DNA from: Pohlia nutans
Lineage: Eukaryota > Streptophyta > Bryopsida > Bryales > Mniaceae
DNA: 64,000 nucleotides
NCBI GenBank assembly: GCA_022496805.1
Contig: CM040103.1
Span: forward strand, 8,202,001 to 8,266,000
Direction: 5' to 3'
Below, one piece after another: positions 46,181 through 57,902 of this stretch (its first letter is position 1; each line of letters starts with the position of its first letter). A model generated the notes under the pieces. The model was not told the DNA's origin, searched no databases, and worked only from the letters and a program-made list of their open reading frames with translations. A program made the position numbers and the translations under genes.

Positions 46181-46941
46181 GGCTCTTGACTTTCGAACCG
46201 TCGAGACCCCACGTTTACAACTCAATATGCACTTTAACGTCACTTTTTTCACTTTTACAACACTTTTTGGAGCTTTTTACTGCTCTTTTTACAGTAGTGC
46301 GTGGTCTCCTCTTCTTTCTGCTCGCGGCCTCCTCTTCGTCGTAAACTCTGCCGGCGGGCATGCTTCTTTTTCTCTCTCTGCCCGCGGTCACGATTTTTTT
46401 TCCTTTCTCTGCCTCACCCCATGCCCCCTTTTTTGGCGCACATGCTTGAGCGCGTTCCAAACTAGGATGTTAGTGAGTGTTGGGGTGAGCGCCGGCAATT
46501 TAGGGTTTTTTGAATTCGGAGGGAATTTTTGAATTTGAAGTTTCGTTTAGTTTTGATTTTGGAGTTCTACTGTGTTTTGATTTTGGAGTTTGCGATTCAA
46601 TATTTTCTTGGAAGTCATTTTAGTGCACAAGTCTAGTTTGGACACTTTTTGATCAAAAAATCAAAAAAACAAATATCAATCTCATGAACTTTGTATTTGT
46701 GTCTGAGGCGATTCAATTCATACTACGCAAAATGTCAACCGCCACATTGTAGCTTTGAAAAAGAAAAAGAATCTATACTACTAAATTTTTGGCTATATTA
46801 TGTAATCTTCAATTGGAATGAGCCTTCATCGATATAAACCATTCTTCATTGCCCGCAATTTCTTCTCAGATTCATTGAAACCCTTTAAGCTCCCTATGTA
46901 CACGAAACCCTTCCTAAAGGCATTTGCAAAGCATGGTCTTA
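46181..46941. other. Gene-free stretch
   Basis: No supportable gene. A Lys/Arg-rich minus-strand frame near 46215-46460 and a plus-strand frame over the same bases have no recognisable domain. Confidence 0.4.
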
Positions 46942-47626
46942 GGGGGTCTTTACACTAGTGACCAAGAGCCGGGATGGATAATTCTCTTGGTCACGGCCCT
47001 TGGTCAAGAGCCATGACCAAGAGCCAACTTTCCCATCCATTGGTCATCAACAATAGTGTAAAGTGAACTTGGACCAAAGGGAAGGTGGGCTGAAATTTTT
47101 AATGTATTTTTGAAAAGAGTAGATTTGATAACTTATTTTTCTTGGTCTTCTTCTCTTTCTTCTTCTCCCTGAAATTTTACATTACAAGTTAGTAGTGCAG
47201 TCATAAACAAGCATATGATAGTGAAAACATCCTCAAAATGTCAAAAAAACAATCGGAAGGGCCTCATTTGAGACCCTAAAGAATGAGGACAGCATAGTAA
47301 GTGGCCGGTAAACCCATAATGTTTGTCAAGACACGTGTATGCCGGGTATAAGCCCCCCCCCAAAAAAAAATTCTCTTGGTCACCCGAATAATGCGGCGAG
47401 AGAACGTCTTTTGGTGGTCTCGCCGCATTATACGGGTGACCACAAAACCTTATCCATTTATGGACATGTAGGATTCCATGTCATTTTCTCATCCATTTTT
47501 AGTCTTGGTCACTTCCTCCTTTTATGGCTAGTGTAAAGTGTACTTGGACCGGCTGGCTCTTATCCTCCAATCATAGTGCAGAATTTCCCTTAGCCACGGC
47601 CCTTGGTCACTAGTGTGAAGACCCCC
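46942..47626. mobile_element. PIF/Harbinger-type MITE, 685 bp
   Basis: The ends are GGGGGTCTTTACACTAGTGA and, inverted, GGGGGTCTTCACACTAGTGA. TTA flanks both sides (46939-46941, 47627-47629). GACCAAGAGCC/GGCTCTTGGTC motifs repeat inside. A short hairpin (47378-47402 with 47418-47441; GGTCACCCG to CGGGTGACC) is nested in it. Confidence 0.85.
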
Positions 47627-48710
47627 TTAATGATGTAAAGATGATAGAGGGAGTTGTTGACATTGGTGTTCCATGTTTTATGAATGTAGACGTTGTGGAG
47701 TCTTTACACACATAGTTCTAGCTTTTATTTCAGGAAATCATCCTCTAATGCTGAGGACTCTTATGATGCTTCTTTATAGTAAACATCATTATGTATTTCA
47801 TTATCTATTATGTGATTCATAGTGAGACTAAAAAGGCCACTACTTATTCCTTTTCGATTATTTTTATTTGTAACGTATTCAAATAGTCATATTATAACTC
47901 TAAGCTCTAAATCCACTTCAAATCAAACTTCATTTTGTTAATTGTTTCTTAATTACTTCCTTGTAACCGAACCTTAAACTAATCCCTAATGACACGGTCA
48001 TAGATCCTTTAAAATTAAAATTAAAATTCTAGGCTCTTGATGATCCCAATACCTCCAGCTACATTATCGTTCATCCAAAACAAAAAATGATCCAAACACT
48101 GGCTATTGATCATGTTGAATAGATAACAAAACTGTCCAACTTTTATTGATTCAAAGTCTTTGAGATTGGAACCTACACATGGGTCATGAAGGGCACAATT
48201 GCACCATATGGACAAAAAGTGTCCTCAAAGCTTGGAAGGTGCACTTTACTTAACATGTACAAATATATGTGAGTGCATAGAAGGGGTATTAATTCAAGCA
48301 TTGTCGCAGTACATATACATACAATAAACATATTTAAAGATGAAAATATTGACGTATATTTACATTAAACATATATTTAGGGCGGAGTAGATATGTATAC
48401 AAATGTTTTTGGATATATAGCCCCTCGTATACATAGGGGTTATTAAAGGGGGTCATGAACGCACGTGATTTTTAAACATAATGTAGAGTGCACCCCTGAG
48501 CCTCAAAGTTATTTAAGGGTTAATAGGTTGATGTAAAGAGCAATTGCCATACTTTGTGATAATCAATCAACAAATTAAAGTTGCATTTTCATCCAAACTC
48601 AATTGTTCAATCATTCCAAAAAAAAACAAGCATTCCATTTTAGTTGAATGATTCCACATATTTTTCACGGCTTAACAATTGAAAAATATTGGTGATGAAT
48701 TTTTAAATGA

Positions 48711-49100
48711 GACATGTGCATATAATTATATCAAAAGCTTAGTAGATTATAGAATATGCCTTCCACAATGTTCTATCATCATCCAAATGATACGACACAT
48801 GTGTTTTGTATCATCCAAATGATATGACACATCTATTTTATGTTAGACATGGGCATATAATTACATCAAGAGCTTAGTAGATTACAGAATATGCCTTCCA
48901 CAATGTTCTATCATCATCCAAATGATAAGACACATGTGTTTTATATTAGACATGGGCATACAATTATATCCGGAGCTTAGTACATTATAGAATATGCCTC
49001 CCACGATGTTCTATCATCATCCAAATGATATGACACATATGTTTTATATTAAAAATGGCTATATGATTATATCCAGGGCTTAGTAGATTATAGAATATGC
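48711..49100 (+). repeat. Four tandem units of ~104 bp
   Basis: Units begin near 48711, 48845, 48951 and 49051 with ATGGGCATATAATTATATC-like starts and share TTCTATCATCATCCAAATGA. The first is longer because a 30-bp stretch (ATCATCCAAATGATATGACA) is doubled. Confidence 0.85.
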
Positions 49101-49639
49101 TTTGAGAGCCTATGACTGCGAAGTAAGAGAGTTACTCCCTTCTTTCGGGAGAACGTCAGTTTTGCGCACTGGGAACCCAGAAGAGTGCCTTGGAATTAGT
49201 GTTCTAACTGAAGAACCCCCAACTACTCTAATTTATACCTGGACACTTGGTTTAACCCCTACGTATCTGAACATGCTTTTATGACAAACACATAAAATAT
49301 CATATATTTTGATTATTTTTGAAATGGATGCACATATTTAATGGGTGTGAGGGTCAAAAAGTGAAGTTGAAATTCAAATCAATGTGGTTCTTGTGAGTTC
49401 TTGGAAGTCCAATTTAAATATTGTTGGTATAAAATGCTAAATTTACAGCAACATATCCATAATGTCAATGCAACATACAATTGAAGAGGCGGCATGCAAC
49501 CATTGGTTAAGAAGGACGAGGTATTTTGAAGTTATGATACTTTTCTTTAATAATTCTTTATTATCATTGAACAAGATTGAACAAGATCCAACCGTTGACA
49601 TTATGTCCGGTAATGTACAAGCAAGGGTCTGGTCTTTAA
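49101..49639. other. Gene-free stretch with TTAA-type left terminus
   Basis: At 49252 TTAA is followed by CCCCTACGTATC, a likely left end of another TTAA-type element. Its right end was not resolved; it may be broken by the element at 49640. Confidence 0.4.
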
Positions 49640-50022
49640 CCCTTAAACGTCAGAGCAAGCCCCATGGGCTTGGTATAAAGGAATAATTGGAGAAAAAAAT
49701 AGATTTTCTCAACCAAATCAAGCGAGACTTGTTGCGTTGGAAAGCTACTGAAAAAGCGATCTAGATCCCAGTTTTTCGCCTCATTTGAGAGATTGTGGAA
49801 TCGTTGGTAAGCAATCAAAGTTATCAAATTGAACAAGTTTTGAGGTTGGGGCAGCTGAAGTTCAGCAGTGCCGCAGTGCTACAGTGCTAGCGAGCAGTGC
49901 ACTGCAGAGCCGTTTTTGCAATTTTTTTTTTTAAATTTTTTAAATTTTTAAATTTTTTTTTTCGCAAAAAAATTTAGATTCTTTCCGAGCTGCCTCGTCC
50001 AGGCCCTCTTGACGTTTAAGGG
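49640..50022. mobile_element. TTAA-flanked MITE, 383 bp
   Basis: The ends are CCCTTAAACGTCAGAG and, inverted, CCCTTAAACGTCAAGAG. TTAA flanks both sides (49636-49639, 50023-50026). A long A/T run lies inside near 49920-49972. Confidence 0.75.
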
Positions 50023-50592
50023 TTAAAACAAGTCTTACCACACCCGCCTCGTTTGTGAGTGGCTTGAAAACTAGTCATGGCACTACCACATCAGATTTTC
50101 TATGGGTATTCAACACACAAAGGAACAAAACCACTAATGACACCTTCATTGGTACCTGTTTTAAAGATTGGACCCACCCTTAGTTATGAAAATAATCCCT
50201 CTCTCCGTTCATGTAGCATGACAAGGTTATTTCTCATAATCAAAGACTGCTTGCACATTACCTAGGTCCCCATGAGTTAGCTTCCTTATCACAAGAGAGT
50301 TACCCTTTCTCCTTCACTTGCTCCAAAGAGTTCTATGTTGAAGTGCTTTTCGTGTTGAACTCAACTCATGTTACATAGATGCTCACCATCACAATTTGGC
50401 CGCACCATAGCTAGTCATATTAAAAAGCAAAGGCCAACACTTCTTGTCATTCCTTGACAAAGTAAAGAATATGGAAATACATCTATCGCAAATATGTCAT
50501 GGTCATGCACAAGGTACTGCGAAGACTACTGGCATGCACATCGTTTCTTTCTGCTGGGCTGCTTGTCAATGGGACACACACACAATATATAA

Positions 50593-50955
50593 GGGCCGCT
50601 TCACACTATGGCCGTCCAAGTCGAGAGGCCGTGGGATTGAGAGTCCAAACTTTGTTGAGAGTCCAAAGAAATCTACTGAAAATAGGCACAAAATATAGTT
50701 TTCATTTTTTATGAAAAGAAATCGAAAGACTCTCGATCATGGTGACAGGTCTTGCAAAATGTAGGACCCAAACCTCCTCTCGAGAGGCCGTCACCTTGGT
50801 CAAAAAGTGTTGCCATGTAAGCATTTTGAAGGTCCACGGCCTTTGGACTTTGGCCTCTAGTGTGAAGGGTCGAGAGGCCAAAACCATGGTTTCTTGCAAT
50901 TTGATTGGTGGAAACCGACAGCCTCTCGACCTTCGGCCATAGTGTGAAGCGGCCC
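50593..50955. mobile_element. PIF/Harbinger-type MITE, 363 bp
   Basis: The ends are GGGCCGCTTCACACTATGGC and inverse, flanked by TAA (50590-50592, 50956-50958). It is a nearly full-length inverted copy of 45650-46177 without the nested MITE, so it shows the empty site of that insertion. Confidence 0.88.
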
Positions 50956-51024
50956 TAAGTCACCAGAACCTTAGAGACGATTATTATGATTGAGAAAACA
51001 AAATCAAAAAATAATAATGTCATT

Positions 51025-51515
51025 ACACTAAATAGGTAGATTAGTGTTAGATACTCTAATTTACATAAACATGTTGTAAGTTTTTACTGTTGACCAATTT
51101 TTTTACCCTCTATATTGGTCAAGATGGGGATCTTTCAATAGTATTGGAATCAATGACTTTGGTAAATTTTTTTGTCGAGAGTAAAAATCTATAATAAAGT
51201 TATTTGTATAGTCCCTCAAAACCTGAGTTTTTGACCTGTAATTTGGAAAGGACAGGATCAGCATGATCTCACTATAGACCCAGAATAGAACACTGGATAG
51301 ATTGAAATTTTTATTTGTAAAAATTTGGAGGGAGGGAGAAGAATTGGGTAGTGGGGTGGGACCATGAAGAGGAGTGGTGTCAGATTGATGACGACCAGCT
51401 CTAGTACCAGCTCTGGTCCATGATAAAAGGAGAACAAAAGACCGGATGCCTCTACAAATAACTCTAATATTTTTAAATCTTATAATTATCTAACACTAAT
51501 CTACCTATTTAGTGT
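51025..51515. mobile_element. TA-flanked MITE with 28-bp TIRs
   Basis: ACACTAAATAGGTAGATTAG at the left matches the inverted right end near 51490-51515, and both continue to GTGTTAGATA. Parts also resemble 14230-14420 in the CACTA element. The exact target duplication (TA or TTA) is unclear. Confidence 0.6.
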
Positions 51516-51657
51516 AGTAAGATACAAACATGTGTCATTATGCTATTTACAAGCTAACTCTGTTCACGTACACTCCAGCTTCGCTACAATAGTTTCTTTG
51601 TATCTCTCCATTTGATAATGGCACCCCACTTAAGAAAAAATTGGTGTTCTTTTTTCC

Positions 51658-54600
51658 TCAATAGTACCAAAGTATAATAGCCCAGAGAATGGCTATTACA
51701 GCAAAAACCAGAGAGGCGATAACAACGTGATTCTTCAGCTTCGACCAGCCAATCTCAGGTCGGTTGCAGTTACTCATTTTGGAAACAGGGAAGGTAACAT
51801 CAGGGATGCCATAGATCTGAAAAGCTGCCCAATGACCGACTTGCACTTCCGGCGAACTGCCAATCATGCTTTCCCTGGCCCCCTTCAGCGCCAATGCCCA
51901 ATTCGGACTTGGAAGACCTGTCTCAGGATCTCCTCCAAGAAGGTTCTTGTAGAGATGTTTCATCAGCGTGCTCGTATGCTTATCGGAAATATCCCATAAG
52001 GATACCATCACTGCAGGAGTACCAGCCACATGTAACGCACGAACGAGGCCTAAAATTCCCTCGTCACCAATGAGTTCTCCCTTTCCAGTGCTACAAGCAC
52101 TAAGCACTACTCCACAGGCTTCTGTCGGAATATTCGTGAGTTGCATCGCACTGAGTACCCCCCTATCCGTTTCTTCTTGAGAGGCCGCACCATCCATGTC
52201 GTGACCTACAAGTGATCCATAATTTGTACGAGTGCGTAATATCCTGCGACACCCAGACTCAATATCAATGATCCCTAACTGAATCACATCCGGTGGATGA
52301 TCCCAGTTGTAGGCTTGGGCATTTGGTGCTGACAACATTAGAGCTCCAGCATTATAAAAAGTGTCACAAATGTTGTGGCTAGCAATGTGGACCCACTTTG
52401 CTTTTGGAAGCTTTTCCATCACTTTTGCTCTGGTCGCTTCTTCTCTTCTGTATTCTGCAGGCACCAAACCTGCAACGTACAGTTGTTAGTCAATAACCAT
52501 CTACGCCTTATACAAATTAAAGACTTTGACATCCGGTTTGCAACTCAATGACAGAACTGAAAATCAAGTCTAGTAGTTTTATTCGACCTCAGTTGCTAGA
52601 TGAGACATATTACACTGTTGGGATAGGAAGTATAATTGCCTGTATGTATTTTCAGGAGCTTGCGAATTTCCTTTGTTTCCGTTTCAGCAAATTTCAAACG
52701 AGATAGCTTGGGTCGTGATAAAGGCCATGGATTTGAGACCAACAAAATGTCATCGCCGTGAGTACATTTTGTGGTTCGTTTCTTTTCCCACTGCTGAGAG
52801 CATAATCCAAGCAAATACAAAGATTGTGCACAGACAAAAGCATACTGTTGCCCCAAGTACTGTCCATCGGGGTCACGAAGTGCAGCCCACGGAAGGCAGT
52901 TCAAGGCCTGCCAGGAAACTGTAATAAATTAGCATCAAGCTCCACATTGTATCCTTGATCAGCACCTACACAGCTAACTTCAGACTAGGCCGACCCTGCT
53001 TCCCCTATGGACATATGCTACCTTAGGTTAGTTGCCACCGCTAGAACTTACGGCTTTTGGTTACATAAGATATTATATGCAATTTATGGACAGAAAGAGG
53101 TGACGAGGAGTTCATAGATTTAGCAAGGGCTTCAATTAAAGGAGTACGTACCTGTACAGGAATGAAGACAATGGTGTCACACCCTATCAATTCATCTTTA
53201 ATGGGCTCTATCAGTAGCTTATAGAAAAATTCCAGATACGCTTTACTCCTTTTATCACTGTTATCGCCACTAAGCTGTTGTATCAATATATCTACCATTT
53301 CCATAATGGTTAAAGATGTCGCCTGACCCTTCTCCACTCTCACTGCTCCAATATTTGGGAAGTCCATAGTGTCTAGTGGAATCTGCAATACTGAAATCCG
53401 TAAGAGAGTCTAGAGTTGATAATCTTGATATGCAACAAGCACCATAATAGTTCAGAGGAGGATTTGCAAAATTTACACCATTTTGATACATGCATGTTCC
53501 GTGCTACAAGCATAGGTTCCTCAAAGTAATGGATAACCTGCAATAACTAAAAAGAATGCTCTAAGAGACAATAGAGTTATCCTTAAAGTCACCTTGTGTT
53601 TGAATAAGATGCCTTGAATTTTGCTTTAATGTACTCTTATTTGTTCACCCCAGATAGTTAAAAAGTATGGAAAAGCTTGGTGGTTTATCATTGTTAGGTG
53701 TGTAAGAGCTTGGTGGTCTCTAAACTCAAAGCAAACTAGTTTAGCCGTCAAGAAAGACGGCTAAACTAGTTTTCCATGAGTTTAAAGACCACCAAGCTCT
53801 TACACACCTAATAATGAGAGACCACTAAGCTCTTCCCTACCTTTTAACTATTTGGGGTGAACAAATAAGAGTACATTAATGCAAAATTCACGGTATCTTG
53901 TTCAAACACAAGGTGACTTGAAGGATAACTCTAATATGTGCCAAAAATTTGCTTTTGAATTAAGAATAGAAAAAACTACCTGTTTTACAGTAGGCGACGA
54001 CATTGGCTTTAATACCCAAATTAGCAAATCTGTGCTCACGAAGCTGTATTCAATAGCCACCACTGCCCCCGCATAACCATCCAAAACTGTCTTGATCTTC
54101 TCTTTGGCTATGTTATCATCTTCTTCAAAAAGACCACCTTCATCTTCATGTTCTAGCCTATTGCGCAGTGCCCTTGCTCGGGCCCTCTCAGACCACATCA
54201 GGGCTTCGAGCGGTTTTTCCTAACCATATAGATCACCCATGTCATTCAGTACCAGTGTTGTAACACTACTTGGATACAGATCATAAAGTATGATGTGACT
54301 GTACAACTGTGACCCTTTTTTAATGCTCGTTTCAGGGGTCTTTCACTCTTTTGACTCAGTGTGAAGCTCAGCTTCTAGTACAAACTGTTTAGTTATACAA
54401 TCAACTCCGAGTGCTATTCATGTTCAAAATCAAATGTGTCAACATATGGCCTGAGCTTCTCTATCTCTTACGTCGCAATGAACACGATGATCAACTGGAA
54501 AACTGATGACTTGTGGATGTACACAGTACTCATTATCAATGGAGGTTCTTAAACTTACAGTATGCGGACGCAGATCAACTCTTTCCATATAAGAATACAG

Positions 54601-55694
54601 ACATGAAAAAATAGATCAAGTACCTGCTTCACTAGGCATGCCTGAAGCTGGTTGTATGCCGTCGTGATACTTAGTGCGGCTGTCACTTGATACATGCTAT
54701 CTTTGTTCACACGGTTGGCCTTGGTCCATAGTGTAACAGACTCCCTGAACTTCTTCTCTGCCTCAATGAACATATTCTTATGAAACAACCAGTATCCTAA
54801 AGCTTGTTTTGTACTCGCCAATTCCCCTGGGTATCCATCTTCTTCCCTTGATTGATTCTCCTCTGCTTCCATCAACCTCTGTATCTCGGCTTCGCTATCC
54901 AACCCCTCCTGCTTATGGCGAGGACCCCAATTGACAATGTAACGATTTTCAATCGCTGTGACTACATTACGAACACTGTCTACGCGTGCAGTGTCATTTG
55001 TCGCCTCTAAAATTTCCAAACATTTCTTAAAACATTCAAAGATACTATTCACATATTCAACAGGGTCAACAAAGTACAACGCATAACCCTTGGCAAACCA
55101 CGCGTGCGCTTCAAGTTCCTTATTCTTCAATGAGTTGGCGAGGGCCACTGCAACATCGAAGTCTTTCACAGAAGCTGGTAAGCCCTGATAAAACCTTGCA
55201 ATCCCTCTAATCATAACCACTTGAATCTCCTCTACGCGGACCTCCTCCGACCTTACTTCCAGAAATAAATTCGCAACGACGACTGCATCATCAAACTCAC
55301 CCAAGAGTGCTAGACTTTGGGCAGCACGCACAAGAAACTTTCGCATCTTCTGAATCAGTGGATGCCTCAGTGAGTCTTGACATATCATTGGCTCGCGCGC
55401 TAGCTTCAGACATCGATGCACTGACTCTGCGGCTTCCTTCCACGTGAGACCTAATACCTTGCTCTGGCCTGCACGTTCGATCCCATCGATCTGCGCCTTT
55501 GCGAGATATCGGCAATGTCTCAACTCCCATAGATAATATTCATGAAATAAATCACGGGAAAACAGTGTACTTTCAGAGCGGAATCCCTCCTTCACTTGAC
55601 CAGCCATTGCACGATTCTCCTTTGCTCGATCAGCCTCTGCAAGCCAATTCTTCCACCGTTTCGGCCAATTTTCCGGGGCCATGTCTCCTTGCAT
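51658..55694 (-). CDS. TPR-CHAT protease-like protein with C-terminal membrane anchor, 873 aa
   Basis: Five exons are read right to left: 54624-55694, 53980-54219, 53152-53382, 52640-52907 and 51658-52469. The joins keep frame (phases 0, 0, 0, 1). Residues 1 to about 450 are helical and TPR-like (AHAWFAKGYALYFVDPVEYV; ALMWSERARARAL). The CHAT domain spans about 380-830: LLIEPIKDELIGCDTIVFIP, ALNCLPWAALRDPDGQYLG, then WVHIASHN with the likely catalytic His635, and VVLSACSTGKGELIGDEG with the likely nucleophile Cys729. Residues about 850-873 (VVIASLVFAVIAILWAIILW) form a tail anchor. CHAT proteins are caspase/separase-related cysteine peptidases; in bacteria TPR-CHAT proteins act as proteases in defence systems. 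Substrate and role in this plant are unknown. The fourth intron appears to use a GC donor (CAG/GCAATT). The start was taken as the ATG at 55694; a second ATG lies four codons in. Confidence 0.9.
53572..53933. mobile_element. Snap-back MITE forming a 362-bp hairpin in the CHAT gene intron
   Basis: The left arm from TAGAGTTATCC and the right arm ending GGATAACTCTA are inverted and nearly identical for about 170 bp. They meet at TAGCCGTC AAGAAA GACGGCTA, a loop of 6 bases. The element fills most of the 597-bp intron between exons 2 and 3. The ends suggest a TA target duplication. Confidence 0.88.
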
Positions 55695-55742
55695 CAATCG
55701 AGAAACCACCAGCTTGATCGATAACACAAAATAGGCTCTCAA

Positions 55743-56660
55743 TCGTGGTGAAGAAGACCCAAGGCGTGAAGAGTTTGCAGTGTCGAACGTTCACTTGGGA
55801 CCCTAGATACAGTAGAAAGTAGAGCCCTAACTTCAATTACAGTAGTACACATGGAAATTGCTAAATACATAAAAGCAAAACTTGATTGGATCTCGTTGGT
55901 GAGTAAGCGCCCTTTCTTCAGTTTGAAGATGGAACTCATGCGCTACTGTCAATGTCGGAGGATTTTTAGGTCTCGGCAATCGATCTTTCATGTAAGGTAT
56001 CTGCATACAGTTCAATACAACAGAATTGAGCAATGTCAAGCAGAAAAACAATCCATACGACTAGGAATACTCATTCAGAATTGCAAATCCATTACAACAT
56101 TCTAGTAAACACCTGCTGAAGTCTCCTTCCCTCTAGATTCTGCTTCTTATCGGCTTGACTATCAAAACTTGACACAAATATAGAATTCATCTATGCATAC
56201 TACAGAGCAAGATAGAAAAATGGCTGATACCGTCCGAATTTACATAGACCAGTAAATAAACTTTAAAGGGGATATGCCGGACTTCGAGAACGAGAGTCTG
56301 ACTTCAAAGAGTGAGCGAGGTTCATGTTCAGAAAAAGACGGCTGGACCTTCCGCGCATCTGAATACCATTCGAAACCTGCGCCCACACTCGCTCACGATC
56401 GCTCTAACTGTCCTCACACAACCATCTCAAGCGCTTCCAAATTGCACCAGACGCTCAAATCCAAAAGAAAACCTCCCTCTCAACCCACCACACGCTAACA
56501 TTTCAACCAAAACACCAAGTCATAATTTCTGGGATAGATTAAAGATGAAGCATTCTCAAGGAGTTTTTACAGAACTCAAAAATAACAGACTTTCCAAAAC
56601 AATCACACGCTCCAGATTAGCCCAGCAAGTCTCCCGAGGACAACACTGGTACAACTTTGA
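55743..56660. other. Presumed 5' flank of the CHAT gene
   Basis: No supportable gene. The promoter and 5' UTR of the minus-strand CHAT gene should lie here; I could not fix a start site. Confidence 0.35.
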
Positions 56661-56668
56661 TTATATAC

Positions 56669-56741
56669 CGCAAATCGTACCAGAAGGCAACTCTTTCCAC
56701 GACCTGGGTCTCCAATCAGCAGGAGCTTCAACAGGTAGTCA
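56669..56741 (-). pseudogene. Single exon relic of a Rab (RabE/Rab8-type) GTPase
   Basis: A CTTTTGTAG acceptor at 56742 and a TTTGCG/GTATAT donor at 56669 enclose 73 bases encoding [24 protein letters not shown]. The P-loop GxxxxGKS remains, but Ser and Val of the usual GDSGVGKS are Pro and Arg. Rab GTPases steer vesicle traffic; RabE/Rab8 acts from Golgi to plasma membrane. No other Rab exons were found within several kilobases on either side, so this is probably a captured or decayed exon. A large-intron gene with exons beyond the repeats is possible. Confidence 0.68.
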
Positions 56742-56854
56742 CTACAAAAGAGAACATGCACGTCCCGGCACTGACGATCGATGACTGCCCTTTTTAATCC
56801 CTCAACAGAAAACAAAGACCTGCCGCGAAGCTTACTCGGACAGGCAGTCTCCAC

Positions 56855-57902
56855 TCATTGCACTACACCTTAAGAGTCAACGACGAACAGACGATCGACG
56901 TTGGAGCGATCACGAAACAGTAGACAGAAATTTGCTCTTGATCACTGAACTCTTAAGTCCATGATTTTCCAACTAAATAACATACGAAACTACAAAATGT
57001 TAGAAATCAAAAAAAGAAAAAACCAGAACAAGCGACAGCAGCACAGAACCTCAAAAACTATCAATGAGTGCACACTCTCTATATCAAACTCCTCAATTCA
57101 TGATGCCATTCTTTCGATATGAACTAAGGACTAACACAGTGCACCAAAGGACCTCAAAAAGGACGAGCTCATCGCTTTGTCTCCACGAAGAGGATAGAGA
57201 ATTCTCGTACCCAGAACCGTCAAATGAATACTTTAACAATGGCCTCAAATGAGCTACGGTTTCGCATCCTGGACAAAAGCCTGAACCAGAAACGACGAGA
57301 CATCGAGACATCGGTAGAAGTAACGGCAGAAAATCAGGAAAAACCGCAAGCACTAGATCCACTGTACAACGTCAACAGATGGAACGCAAATGAACAAAAC
57401 GGGGTTTTCACAAACTAGGGCTTCAGGTTGTGGCCGAGAACCCAAACCAAAAACGATGATGCATAGTTCAAAAGAAACTTGGCAGAAGCGTGAGGAATTG
57501 AAGAGGGAGGAAGGGAGTGGCAGAACGTGAGTTGAAACCACAGCACTCAATCCACCTTGAAAGACATGAGATTTCAGGTCGCGGACGGAACTCTGAACCA
57601 AAAACGACGAGACATGGATCGCCTAGAAATTGAAAGGAGGACGTCCTGCACTGAGCTCACCTAAATCCACGGAAAACCATCTCCACTTTGCGAATCCCTT
57701 GCAGCAAATGAAGAAACACGGATCAAGTTCGATTTTCATAAAAAAAAAAAGGGCGCTAGTCGAGAGCGAGAGGAGTGAGAGGTCGCTAAGATAGAGCAGG
57801 ATCTCAGAACCGTGGACACATCTAGTGTATGGAATACTAAAAGGGTGGCGACCTCAACCTCTGACGTCGACGTCGAGGTCTGGAACTCCGACGTTCTTCG
57901 CC
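56855..57902. other. Gene-free stretch with weak ~150-bp repeats
   Basis: Three diverged stretches near 57262, 57421 and 57570 share the form CCAAAAACGACGAGACAT (or variants). No supportable gene was found. The sequence is flanking DNA of the Mutator-like element. Confidence 0.4.

Noticed and set aside
46215..46460. Lys/Arg-rich minus-strand frame as a nuclear protein
   Set aside because: No conserved motif, no splice or second copy; likely the antisense of a pyrimidine-rich stretch.
48711..49100. CRISPR-like array
   Set aside because: Units are plain ~104-bp tandem repeats without unique spacers, and the genome is a plant's.
56311..56784. Plus-strand frame of 157 codons
   Set aside because: No domain, low-complexity composition, and it is antisense to the Rab exon.
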